From NCBI RefSeq assembly GCF_000499205.1, contig NZ_AWUK01000016.1, forward strand, positions 82,361 to 146,360: a stretch of 64,000 bases of DNA, given 5' to 3'. The notes under the pieces are model-generated. The model was not told where the DNA came from. It made no database searches and saw only the letters and a program-made list of their open reading frames with translations. Below, piece after piece: positions 8,484 through 18,100 of this stretch (position 1 is the stretch's first letter; every line of letters begins with the position of its first letter). The DNA comes from Paenibacillus sp. MAEPY2. GTDB taxonomy: Bacteria > Bacillota > Bacilli > Paenibacillales > Paenibacillaceae. The translations under genes and the position numbers were made by a program.

Positions 8484-9506
8484 TCAACCTAAACAACTAA
8501 AATCTAAGTTAACAATTATACTCTTTAAATCGTAATCGTTATCTCTTGTATAATGTAACAAGTTCAATAAACAATGTTCGTTTAAACAAACACCACTGAA
8601 TAAAATTCTGTAGTCATTGTCATTCACTTCTTCTAAGTAAGCTAAGTCATACGCACTGAGTAAGTCTAATTCTTCATTAAACCTTGTCTCAGAAATGGGT
8701 AGTAGTCTTCTGATTAAAGTTTCTCTAATTCCTAAAGCATCTTTGCCCTTAACATATTCCGAGCGTACAAGTAAAGCATAAAAAAACTCGCGAGTTATTC
8801 TTGGTAACTCTGATAATTGTTTAATAAGTCTGTTAAATGCTTCATTGATTATTGGAATATTTAAACTAACAGTCTCTTTTTGGTTAATATGTTCAACTAA
8901 TCTTTCGCAACCGTTGTATAGGTAGGTAGGTCGTTGTTCTAGCCGGTCTAATAAAGATGTCGATTCTCCCGATGGTGTCGTCCCAATCTCAAAATCACTA
9001 AATAGTCTAATAAGATCACTTTGAAGCAAGTCATACACCTGTTTAACTTTTTCAACTGGAAGGGTAAGCAGAATTCTTTCTAAATCATTAAAATCCCAGA
9101 TATCATTCTCAGCAACAAATTGAAGTTCGGTTGCGAGTTCAGAATTGATGGAGTAACTACGTTGCTTTGATCCTAAAATAAGAATAATATAACGATCATA
9201 CCGCGATTTTTGATCCGTAGTTATCTTTTCTAGAGTTAAGTTTACCTTGCTTGAACTTTTATCAGTAGTTACTTGGATACCCAGCCTCTGAACTTCATCC
9301 CCCAAATCTAATCCTGGTTCATTTGATCTTGAGGTATTTAGGTTAACTAAGTTATACCCGTAGATTAAATTCACCAGTTCTTTGATGAAATCCTCACAAT
9401 ATTTGTTTAAATCAGTAAGACCTAAACTACTTCTGGTTTGAAGAACGAAACTTAATTGTCCAAGCCCGTCTAGTATATCCCCTAGTATTTTTCCTCTCGT
9501 TAGCAT
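8484..9506 (-). CDS. SMEK-domain protein (nuclease-like, defence-associated)
   Basis: The 340-residue protein begins with the SMEK-type signature: MLTRGKILGDILDGLGQL, then NKYCEDFIKELVNLIYGYNLVNLN, then GLDLGDEVQRLGIQVTTD with SSSKVNLTLEKI. The DLGD...GIQVT...K pattern resembles a PD-(D/E)xK nuclease core. SMEK domains are known from multi-component defence modules. The C-terminal part (about 190-340) is helical with a possible winged-helix section and has no clear match. The ATG at 9506 follows GGGGAGG; the upstream TTG at 9524 lies on top of that site. No partner ATPase is adjacent, so whether it acts alone is unknown. Confidence 0.65.
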   Translation of the reverse strand: MLTRGKILGDILDGLGQLSFVLQTRSSLGLTDLNKYCEDFIKELVNLIYGYNLVNLNTSRSNEPGLDLGDEVQRLGIQVTTDKSSSKVNLTLEKITTDQKSRYDRYIILILGSKQRSYSINSELATELQFVAENDIWDFNDLERILLTLPVEKVKQVYDLLQSDLIRLFSDFEIGTTPSGESTSLLDRLEQRPTYLYNGCERLVEHINQKETVSLNIPIINEAFNRLIKQLSELPRITREFFYALLVRSEYVKGKDALGIRETLIRRLLPISETRFNEELDLLSAYDLAYLEEVNDNDYRILFSGVCLNEHCLLNLLHYTRDNDYDLKSIIVNLDFSCLG

Positions 9507-9750
9507 TTCTAAATGCCTCCCCAAATTATATTATTTTTCTTTTTTTCATGCGTTAATTTTAATTATTCAGTAAATATCAATATTCTCAATATTAATCTAT
9601 GGAATAGCAGATGACAAACAATTACATTTTGTCAGGTTCAAAAGTGACTGTCCTTTATTTTAATGAAAAGTCGTTATAGAATAATCCAGAACACTCATTG
9701 TTTTGTATACTTCTTAAATTGAATCGGACTTGTAAGGGTATAATGAAAAC

Positions 9751-9893
9751 GTAAAAGGCCTTCACTGCTGTAACAGTTAAGACCGACGAGTTATCAAGTT
9801 GTTGTGTTGATGTAACCGGGTCACGGCAATTTGCTCTGGAATAACTTCATCAAAAAACCACCATCAGGTCCCAACCTTAGTCGGTGGTTTTTT
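9751..9893 (+). ncRNA. Candidate small RNA of about 140 nt
   Basis: TATAAT at 9739-9744 would start a transcript near 9751. The terminator has arms ACCACC/GGTGGT flanked by six A and six T, ending at 9893. Between them is a GC-richer segment with a near-palindrome (ACCGGGTCACGG). No open frame with a ribosome site is present. The -35 element is weak, so this is tentative. Confidence 0.35.
9852..9893. terminator. Bidirectional terminator
   Basis: AAAAAACCACC (9852-9862) pairs with GGTGGTTTTTT (9883-9893). It can end both the plus-strand candidate RNA and the minus-strand transcript of the 192-aa lipoprotein gene. Confidence 0.65.
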
Positions 9894-10063
9894 CGTTTTG
9901 GCTTGCTGTCTACGACGTTTGATCAATATATAGATTCTCAATATATTTAGCACCGACCGTGCTAATGCAGACAATCTTCTGGTGATCATGCAAAAACCTG
10001 TTACAGGCAATCACCTCCCTTTTCTTCGGAATGCAAAAATTCTCGATTGAAACATTGAACTCT

Positions 10064-10642
10064 TTACTCAACCGCTATATCAAATGTAACATCTGCTACC
10101 TTCCATGGTCGGAGTGACCTTTCTCTGAAAAAGTGAACATGAATGGATAAATCATGATCAAATTCATCGCCCATCTCGCTTCCTTGTTCTGATGCAACTA
10201 CTTTTAGTACCGCAGTGGTATCACTCTTTTGGACGGAAGATGGGTCAACCTCTAAATCGTAAAGCTCACGTACGATCTTTCTCGATTTAGCAATTTGTTC
10301 ATTCCTAATTTTTAACTGACTGAAAGCAGCTTGATAACCAGGTGAAAGGTAGGCGTTGGATCCATTCATGTATTCGGAAGTATCTTCATAATCAATGTTT
10401 CTCAAGTCTTGGGCTACAACCATCGCGATTTCTTCTACACTTAATGAAGGTTCGGCAATGTCTGCAGTTGTTTCATTTGATGGCTGGGAAACTTCTATGG
10501 TTTGCTCCGTTGTAGGGTTGGATATTGGGGCTTCCTTGGCCTGTGTATCATGGATTTCGTACGCGCTTAGCGGGCCATTTACGGTGCACCCACCAAGGAG
10601 AGCGGAAATAATGATGGTAAACATAATCCTGCTGCAATGCAT
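10064..10642 (-). CDS. Secreted lipoprotein, 192 aa
   Basis: It has a basic N-terminus, a hydrophobic stretch and the lipobox LLGGC with Cys around residue 19, so it should be anchored to the outer face of the membrane. The following residues are Thr/Glu/Ser-rich linker. The C-terminal two thirds form a mixed alpha/beta domain ending in WKVADVTFDI, reminiscent of NTF2-like lipoproteins, though I cannot name the family. The ATG at 10642 follows AAGGAGG. It is separated from the upstream lipoprotein gene by 228 bases ending in that gene's terminator. Confidence 0.7.
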   Translation of the reverse strand: MHCSRIMFTIIISALLGGCTVNGPLSAYEIHDTQAKEAPISNPTTEQTIEVSQPSNETTADIAEPSLSVEEIAMVVAQDLRNIDYEDTSEYMNGSNAYLSPGYQAAFSQLKIRNEQIAKSRKIVRELYDLEVDPSSVQKSDTTAVLKVVASEQGSEMGDEFDHDLSIHVHFFRERSLRPWKVADVTFDIAVE

Positions 10643-10850
10643 GATTTCTCTTCCTCCTTGCAGAAAATTAGGGTTGATTAAATGGCTAAGGGAAGGTAAA
10701 ATCGCCTCTTTTTCCTGGCTTTGTAATATACAATACTTACGTAGTATTTTTATACTGCGCCAGTTTCTTGCCGAGATTGTATTCGCTCGTATTCCCCATA
10801 CTCTCCCTCCCCATCACTTCAGTGTTAAAACACTCTCTTATGAGCTAAGG

Positions 10851-10870
10851 AAAAAGGGATAAGTTATCCC
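10851..10870 (-). terminator. Short terminator after the stalk/MORN lipoprotein gene
   Basis: GGGATAA/TTATCCC hairpin with five T on the minus strand, immediately after the stop codon at 10871. Confidence 0.5.
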
Positions 10871-11872
10871 CTACCCCTCTAGTCTCTGGTATGAAAAATC
10901 GTTGGTCACAATTGTTCCGCTGAAGCCGATTTTACCCTCATAAAGTACCTTTCCTTCGCGGTTAGTCAATGACCCAACACCTATCTTTTGGTCATCAGAT
11001 ATGGTTCCTTTAAAGACTCTCTTATCCGGTAGTAATAAGGCCCCTTCTTTAAGAGATTGACGCCCGAATGTCCCCTCAAAGAAGGCAGATCCATTTGCAG
11101 AAAGTACGCCGCTTACAATCTCACCTTTATTAAATAGACCTTTGATTTTTATCTTACCATCGCTTGATAGGTTCACGGTTCCTTCTCCATTCGGGAGACC
11201 ATTTAACCAGGTACCCGTATATACGATATCTAATTTCTGTGAGAGCAACGTTCCCTGTCCATTTGGTTTGTCCGATTGATTCATCTGTCCAACATACTTA
11301 CTTCCCCAATTTATCTTCATACCACTATTCCCTGGTATAGCCCAACCATCATTCGTAAAGATTCGTACGTCCTGCGTAGTCACCTCATTTAGTTCAGGAA
11401 GATTTACATCGACTGTTTGACCCATGGATACCCAGTGAACAGTACCTCCGATTGTCTCCACGAAGGTGATCGGTACAAACGTTTCCTTATTAATCAGTAC
11501 TGCCGGGCTACCCATATCCTTTCGTTCTCCATTGAACAAAATGTAACGTGAGCCGGCATTCTCACCAACGCCTGATCCAGAATGAACTATTATTTCTTGG
11601 CCATTCTGAATTTTTATAAGGGCATCCATCGTGTTATCTTGGTACTTGATTTCGGCACCCAATGGTTCAAGTATTTTTCTTACCGGTACCATAGTAATTT
11701 CTCCAATTTTAAATGGTTTAGAGCCAGCTAACTCTTGTGATACTCCATTAATAAGGATATGTACTGGGGCGTCTTCTTGAGCAAACACTTGTTGTATATT
11801 TGGTGCTGAGCAAGCCGTTGTTAATAAAGCAGTACTTATGGATAGCAGCACCGCCATTCTTCTAATTGTCAT
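10871..11872 (-). CDS. Lipoprotein with copper-amine-oxidase 'stalk' domain and MORN-like repeats
   Basis: The 333-residue protein starts at ATG 11872 (GGAGG upstream); a longer frame to 11938 would cover the promoter. A lipobox TTAC is at about residue 21. Residues 35-155 form a stalk domain (ILINGVS, MVPVRKILEPLGAEIKY, TFVPITFVETIGGTVHW), common in Paenibacillus cell-surface proteins. The C-terminal half has MORN-like repeats (KPNGQGTL, GLPNGEGTV, FEGTF). The role is probably at the cell surface; no enzyme motif is seen. Its promoter overlaps a copy of the 20-bp palindrome at 11928-11947, so it probably belongs to that regulon. Confidence 0.8.
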   Translation of the reverse strand: MTIRRMAVLLSISTALLTTACSAPNIQQVFAQEDAPVHILINGVSQELAGSKPFKIGEITMVPVRKILEPLGAEIKYQDNTMDALIKIQNGQEIIVHSGSGVGENAGSRYILFNGERKDMGSPAVLINKETFVPITFVETIGGTVHWVSMGQTVDVNLPELNEVTTQDVRIFTNDGWAIPGNSGMKINWGSKYVGQMNQSDKPNGQGTLLSQKLDIVYTGTWLNGLPNGEGTVNLSSDGKIKIKGLFNKGEIVSGVLSANGSAFFEGTFGRQSLKEGALLLPDKRVFKGTISDDQKIGVGSLTNREGKVLYEGKIGFSGTIVTNDFSYQRLEG

Positions 11873-11927
11873 CAATTTACCTCCAGGAAGTATTTTCTCT
11901 ATCAATTGTAATCCATTTATACGCACT

Positions 11928-11947
11928 ATGTAAATCATGTATTACAT
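11928..11947. promoter_or_regulatory. Palindromic operator, copy 1
   Basis: ATGTAAATCATGTATTACAT. On the minus strand its right edge supplies a -35-like TTTACA, followed by 18 bases and TACAAT, ahead of the lipoprotein gene at 11872. It matches the copies at 35362, 49917, 50895 and 60438. Confidence 0.6.
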
Positions 11948-12044
11948 TAATTAATTATAATTTTTTTTTTTGGTTATGTTTCTATACATGAGTGGTGTGC
12001 AATTCATTATCCTCAACTGTGCATAGAATAAATGGGTCTAGCAA

Positions 12045-12080
12045 CAAAAAAAGAGTAGTCTGTTAAACTAACAGACCACT
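12045..12080 (-). terminator. Terminator after the protein kinase gene
   Basis: AGTGGTCTGTT/AACAGACTACT hairpin followed by a T-run on the minus strand. Confidence 0.7.
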
Positions 12081-12144
12081 CATTGAGCTAACGTTCCCTT
12101 TGGCTAATTGACACTTTATAACAAAATGGAGAATTCGGTTAATT

Positions 12145-13515
12145 TCAGGTTTTTGTAAGACTTTCGGTAATTCCAAGTTTTTTCATCTCGCTCATATGAA
12201 ACTTTCTCCAGGCCTTATACTCCTCACGATGTTTAAAGAACATTACGTTATGGATCTTATAATATTCCTCATCATCGAGAAATCCATATGGTCCTGAAAG
12301 TTCGTTGCTTGTCCGCTGTAACAATTGGAATAGAGCATCATCCATACCTTCCTCATTATCAAAACTAGTGGAAAAATACATACTAGCCACAAACGCCTTT
12401 ATCTCCGTTTCCTTGCAATTGGAACTTAGGTGATTAAAGAGATTTTTATACTTTATGAATGGAGAGCGCATTAAGAAGGTTGCTAAGTCTGACATTAAAG
12501 GTACATTAATAATCCGGTCTGTGTAAAAACTTTTTGCCATTAAAAACTCAACCATAAAGTCGAAACTAGCATTAACATAATCAGCAGGATACACCAATGA
12601 AGATAATTTCTTACTAAAATAATTTTTTTTGATTTCTCTCCATCTTTTTTCTTTTATAAAGTCCTGTATGTGATCACTAAGAAGGTCCAGATGTGGATCT
12701 ATTTCTGGTTTTAGCAACTCATACATGGTTTGCGCCAAAATCCATGCAGCGCGATGATTGGAAAGTTTTTTTCCACTTTTAACTGATGTTCCGAAATCAA
12801 GAATTTTAATCTTTTGAATGGGTGTTATGATGATGTTATCTGAATGCAGATCTCCGTGATATATATTCTGATCATGAATATGATCAAGAGTTTCGATTAT
12901 TTGCTTCGCTACCAAAGCTCTCTCATGAAAAGAGGGATGATTTTTTAACCAATTCCTCAAAGTCATACCGTTGATGAGATCTAGCTCTGCATAGATGTAC
13001 CCTTCCGAAACTCCAGAATACTTTATATTTACCACATTAGGATGTTCAGCTTTTTTTAACTTTTTTGACTCTAACAATGCCTTCTCATCTTTCAGCCATA
13101 CTTTTATTGCTAGGGCTGAATCTAAACGTGTGTCTATGCATTCCAACACAAATCCATTTATTCCCGCCCCTAAAAAGGAAACTATCTTTCGGTCTGAAAA
13201 AGTAACCATATCCTCCTCAATGTTTACAACATTCTCTTCGGGGTGGACAAAAACAAATGTCTTTTCTACAAAATGTCCCTGTACCTTCTCATGATGACAC
13301 CCATCTTTGAATAATAATGCCTGGATTCCACATTCGTTTCTTGTCATTTTATCCTTAGTATCCGCATCCTGATTCATTAAGTTTCTAGCACAGATAAGAA
13401 TTTCTTTAAATGCTGTTACAGCCTCATTTCTATCGTTTGTCACTTTGACACTAGTTTCTTGGTCCAGATTCTTTTCATCATCCCAGAATCTTTTCTTGAC
13501 TAGGTATGTAGGCAT
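12145..13515 (-). CDS. Eukaryotic-like Ser/Thr protein kinase
   Basis: This 456-residue protein has a kinase fold in its middle. It shows a glycine-rich loop FLGAGINGFVLE (about 114), the ATP-anchoring lysine in ALAIKVW (about 134), the catalytic loop HGDLHSDN (about 221) and DFG (about 237). All key catalytic residues are present, so activity is likely. The N-terminal 110 residues contain a beta-rich module and the C-terminal 180 residues are helical; I recognise neither. No membrane segment or PASTA domain is seen, so it is a soluble kinase unlike PknB. The ATG at 13515 follows AAGGAGATGGAG; an upstream in-frame ATG at 13566 has no ribosome site. The substrate is unknown. Confidence 0.8.
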   Translation of the reverse strand: MPTYLVKKRFWDDEKNLDQETSVKVTNDRNEAVTAFKEILICARNLMNQDADTKDKMTRNECGIQALLFKDGCHHEKVQGHFVEKTFVFVHPEENVVNIEEDMVTFSDRKIVSFLGAGINGFVLECIDTRLDSALAIKVWLKDEKALLESKKLKKAEHPNVVNIKYSGVSEGYIYAELDLINGMTLRNWLKNHPSFHERALVAKQIIETLDHIHDQNIYHGDLHSDNIIITPIQKIKILDFGTSVKSGKKLSNHRAAWILAQTMYELLKPEIDPHLDLLSDHIQDFIKEKRWREIKKNYFSKKLSSLVYPADYVNASFDFMVEFLMAKSFYTDRIINVPLMSDLATFLMRSPFIKYKNLFNHLSSNCKETEIKAFVASMYFSTSFDNEEGMDDALFQLLQRTSNELSGPYGFLDDEEYYKIHNVMFFKHREEYKAWRKFHMSEMKKLGITESLTKT

Positions 13516-13615
13516 TTGCTCCATCTCCTTACATGTATAGGCATTACCATGAATGCCATCAATCAATTTATTATATTCAATGCGACGCTGTTATTATCCT
13601 GTCCTCTAGTTGAAC

Positions 13616-13646
13616 AAAAGCAGCTAATCCACGTGGATAGCTGCTT
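13616..13646 (-). terminator. Terminator after the secreted propeller protein gene
   Basis: AAGCAGCTA/TAGCTGCTT hairpin with a T-run, downstream of the stop at 13691. Confidence 0.65.
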
Positions 13647-13690
13647 CGTTAGTTATATTGAGTTGTAGTCCTAGTTAGCTTATAAAACTA

Positions 13691-14896
13691 CTACTTTACG
13701 ATAGCAACAGGCGACTTGTTTAAATCATATCGAGTAATCTGACTGCTGTCGTTCATGTAATATAGAATACCTCCACCCTCATACACAAACGAGAACGGAG
13801 AACCATCGATTTCAGAGGTATTCATGGTATGCAACAATTTTAATTTGGTTGTCGCCGACTTGCTTGCCTGATAGATGGATACTTGAGAATCCTCGACCAG
13901 CATCACTGTACCATCTGATGCCGTCTGATAGCTCTTTGCAGAAGCCTTAACTGTTTGCATAACACCTTTACGGTCTATAAAAATAAAGTTGCCATTAGAT
14001 AGAATTCCTGTAAATCCAAATGAAAACACATCCTTACTTACACGCTCTGAATTGTTCTGACCTTCTCGGTAAATTAAGTTACTTATCTTTTTAGTCCAAG
14101 CTACTTTGCCCTCTTTTGTTTTTGCCGTAAAGCTCGTAACATTGTTGCCAAGGTTTTTTTCTAAATATAGATATCCGTCATAACCCAGGCCAGCAAATAC
14201 TCCTTCTTTGAAATCAAAATTATATCGAAATTGTTCTTTTAATTTTGAATCATAATAAGTCATACGACTTGAAGTTTTGCTTGTCCTATTAATGGTCTGC
14301 AGATAACCATCTACAAAGCCGTAATATATCGATGCATTCCAAGTATTCTTGCCCAAAAACTTACCTTTTGGGTTGTACCGGTAACTAATAACACGATCAG
14401 AGGCTGTCTCCAGGTATACAAACAGGTTACCGTCAGGCATCAATGACACTCCCGACAACGAACGTATCTTCTCATTAAAGTACTTATCCCATAGCACATG
14501 TCCGTCCGGGTGATAAGCTCTTAAACGCTGTTTTACAACCCCAGCCGCATTTTTGATCGGTGTGAGAATATACACTGTACCATTTTTATCGACTTGCGCG
14601 TATGTACCGAAGAAGCTAAAGCTAAGATTAGTTCCTGCTGTATAGCTGGTGCTGGACATTAGTTTGCCGGTCTTTTTGTTAAGAATGTACATCTGGTTGT
14701 CCATGCTCAAATAATTGTACGTTGTATCAGTAATTCTAACGTTGCTATTCGACATGTAAGTGTGTTCTTCTGGAACTGAAAATGTCCAATCCGGCTTGGG
14801 CAGACTTGCAAATTGGTTGGCAGATACACTGCTTGGATTGAGGCTGCAAACAAATAAAACAATTACGAATGCGAGTAAACCGTGTGCACGTTTCAA
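13691..14896 (-). CDS. Secreted beta-propeller-like protein
   Basis: The 401-residue protein has a signal peptide (MKRAHGLLAFVIVLFVCSL, cleavage near SVSA/NQ). Repeated blade-like units follow, each with an aromatic core such as YNYLSMDNQMYILNKKTGK, VLWDKYFNE, YLQTINRTS and KEGKVAWTKK. This resembles PQQ-like/beta-propeller secreted proteins. No catalytic motif or cell-wall anchor is present. The start is TTG at 14896 with GAAGGTGA upstream. A half-site resembling the plasmid palindrome (TGTAAATC) lies about 45 bases upstream. It is likely involved in surface interactions. Confidence 0.7.
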   Translation of the reverse strand: MKRAHGLLAFVIVLFVCSLNPSSVSANQFASLPKPDWTFSVPEEHTYMSNSNVRITDTTYNYLSMDNQMYILNKKTGKLMSSTSYTAGTNLSFSFFGTYAQVDKNGTVYILTPIKNAAGVVKQRLRAYHPDGHVLWDKYFNEKIRSLSGVSLMPDGNLFVYLETASDRVISYRYNPKGKFLGKNTWNASIYYGFVDGYLQTINRTSKTSSRMTYYDSKLKEQFRYNFDFKEGVFAGLGYDGYLYLEKNLGNNVTSFTAKTKEGKVAWTKKISNLIYREGQNNSERVSKDVFSFGFTGILSNGNFIFIDRKGVMQTVKASAKSYQTASDGTVMLVEDSQVSIYQASKSATTKLKLLHTMNTSEIDGSPFSFVYEGGGILYYMNDSSQITRYDLNKSPVAIVK

Positions 14897-15050
14897 AAAA
14901 AGTCACCTTCTCTATAATTTTGTAGGATTTACAACTGATATATCGTCATTTAATTCGATATTATGAATAGACGAAACGTTTAGTGCATAGGAAAACACTC
15001 AGTTAGCTTTCAACCATTATCTCTATTTAATGAGGTGCTAAATTGATTTA

Positions 15051-15102
15051 AAAAGAAGCACTCAACTCAGATCTCTTATAATTAGAGAAAGAGTGAGTGC
15101 TC
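15051..15102 (-). terminator. Terminator after the 1775-aa surface protein gene
   Basis: GCACTCA/TGAGTGC arms with additional inner pairing and a T-rich tail on the minus strand, ending a few bases after the stop at 15114. Confidence 0.65.
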
Positions 15103-15113
15103 CTTTAAAAAAA

Positions 15114-18100
15114 TTAGTTCACATTAAATACGAATTCAGCAGCCTCACCAGATGTTGATCCTCGTTTGCCTTTAATCAAAAGCGTATATTCACCAGGAAT
15201 CATACTTGAGGCAGAACGCTTAAATGTATATAAGATACGATCATCGACTAGTTTACCCACTCCATACGTGAAACGTTTATCTTCCGGATCACGGACTTCA
15301 AAAGTAAACTTCTGAGCAACACCATCTACATTATTAGCTACTGAAGCAGTGAATACCACGTAATCACCTTCAACCTGTGCAGAGTACTGCACGTCACTGG
15401 CAACCGGTGGTTCAATCATGGAAGAAAGTACAGTAACCGTTTTGGCTTCTGAGTAGGAAGATACTTTCCCAGAAGTGCTGTATGCCTCAACCTTTACAGT
15501 GTATACACCAGCAGTGTTAAATACGTACGTCTTCTCTTCACCACTCACTAGGGATGCTCTTGTCTGTTGTACACCTTTTTCATTGTGTACGACATAATAC
15601 AATGTGTATTGATCCTGCCCAGTCCCTGTAACATGCAACACACCATCTTCATCAACGGAAGCAGAGACCAGTGTAGGTACAGGTGGCAGGTCTACAACAA
15701 ATTTACTAGCGACTATTTCTTTCGGTTCTCCCAGGATGGAACCTGCTTTTGGAGTAATTCGATAACTGTATTCTGTATTTAACTCCAATCCAACATCCTT
15801 GTACGTACTTTGCGTTGTCAGATTGTAGGTTTTAAGAACAGCTCCGTTAAGCATGCGTTCCAGCTTATAACCAGTAGCTCCATCAACTTTATCCCACACA
15901 AGTGTATTCGTGTTTTTGGTCTGTGTTTTTACTTCGAACCGTGTCATTTTTAAGTTTTGTTTAACCAAACCATTTTTGATTGCAGTGATACGTTTATTAA
16001 GTTGTGTTTTTCTTGAACTTGTTTTCAGCTGACCCACTGCAACAGATGCTAATTCATAGTCGTTTTCTAGCAAGCTAGTTTCAGCAAATTCTACAAGTGT
16101 TTCAGCGTCCATGATCAACTCATCATCTGTGCGAGTAGTATCTATCTTCGTTTTAAGAGCTTCAAGTTTTGTTAGCATATCGCTCTTAGATGAATCCGGA
16201 AGAGGATTTACCAAGGCTAGGGCATAATAATAGGTATCCCACGTTTTTGCACTTGTTGCACGGGTTACAGCTAAATTAGCATTCTGTACGGCTTTTGTGA
16301 GGCTCACTTCGGCCTGCAGCTTAGCTAAGCTCTCTGTTAGTGCATTTTTCTCCATACTTGCCGGCAAAGCATCAATAGCTGTTTTAGCCTTCGTCAGATC
16401 CGCTTGTTTTTTCGAACTCTCAGCTGCACTTAATTTCTCTTTTGCAGCATTGATTGCATCCTGGCTTTCTCCTACAGTCGTAATCTTCAATTGAACATCG
16501 TTAAGAATTTCAACCAGATAAGATTTCCATGCACCTTCTCTGAGCTTGTCCACGAGGCCTTTAGCCGTATCCAGATCAGTCTGCAGCTGACTTTCTTCGG
16601 CTTTGAAAACAGCCTCTTTTGCTGGACCAAGATTCAGTTTAAAGTCAATAATGGATTGGACACTATCCAGCCGAAGATTCAGTTTAGATTGATCCTCAGG
16701 TTTCAGCTCAGCTACCTGAGTTCGAGCAACATCTACGTCCTCTTGATTTCTAGACAGTTCTGCAACCCGGACCGAATTTGTTGCTTCAGCCAGTTGATTA
16801 TTGTACTTGTCTCTTTCATCAATGATGTTTTGCAACGCATCAAGACGGCTTTGGAATGCAGTTTGATCAACTGGAAGCAAGGAGTTTACGAGTTCACGCG
16901 CATCATCCAGGTCATCTTGCAGCACTGTTGATTCTGCCTTCTTTACAGCATCTTCCGCTTCCTGTAGCTTTTCTTGATAGTTTTTATTAGAATCGATCAA
17001 CTCTTGAACCACATCAAGCCGTGTACCCAGCGTCGCTTTATCATAGGCTCTCAGTGCTTTGATTAAGTTACGAGCAGCTGTAACATCCTCTTGTAACAAG
17101 CTTGTTTCAGCCTTCTCAACGGCTTCTGTAGCCGATTTTAATGTTTGTTCATAAGAATCATCAATGATCTCTTGAAGATTATCGAGGCGCTCTGATAAGT
17201 CCACCTGATCTTTGTCTTTCAGTTTGTCTACCAGATCTCTAGCATGATCAAGATCGGCTTGATCCTTTGTCGATTCCGCCTTGTTAACCGCTTCAATTGC
17301 TTCTTCCAGTTGTTTTGTATATTCTTGATCACCGTTAATTTCCGTTTGGATTTTATCCAATCTTGCTGTAAGTGCTTCTTGGTCACTAGTACGCAATTTT
17401 TCAACCAACCCTCTTGCCGTATCTACATCTTCTTGAGATTTAGTAGACTCAGCTTTTACTACGCTTGAAACTGCATGTGTAAGTTGCACTTGATATTCCT
17501 TTTCGGTATCAATAATAACTTGTACAGCATCGAGTCGTGCTGTAAGATCTGTCTGGTCTTCATCTCGCAACACAGCAACTAATACTCTAGCTGTATCTAC
17601 TTCTGCTTGCAATAAAGAGGCTTCAGCATTTTCTGTAGCAATAGTAGCGGATCGAATCTGGTTAGTATAATTTTCTATTATCAAATTTTGAACAATACCT
17701 AACCGTATTAGCAAATTACCTTGGATCCCATCTGGACGAAGGGCCTTAACTAGTATTAGAGCAGCGTTGACGTCGACTTGTAAAATACTTTGCTCGGCCT
17801 TTTCTACAGCAGCGGTTGCTTCAGCAAGTTGCTGAGTATATTTATTATCAATCTCAGTTTGTACATTATTTAATCTTTCATTTAATAAATTTTTGTTTAC
17901 ATAGTCTGCTGGACTTCTTATTTCACTTACCAATTGACGGGCTGTGTCCACATCTGTTTGGGAAAGCGATCGTTCAGCTTGTAATACACCTGCAAGTGCT
18001 TTTTCAAAAGTATCTAATCGTTGTTGAACGACATCCAAACGATCCGAAAGATCTTTTTTATCTGTTTCCTTTAACTCACTTACAGATGCTCGTGCAGCAT

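Larger units (their letters stand above)
9507..10063. other. Non-coding region with a candidate plus-strand RNA
   Basis: No convincing gene is visible. The stretch holds a possible promoter with TATAAT at 9739-9744 and a bidirectional terminator at 9852-9893. A minus-strand Shine-Dalgarno-like AGGGAGG near 10012-10020 is not followed by a well-placed start codon. Confidence 0.4.

Noticed and set aside
9910..10014. Minus-strand frame of about 34 codons following AGGGAGG
   Set aside because: The only possible starts (GTG inside the ribosome site, ATT three bases away) are badly placed; noted in case homologues appear.
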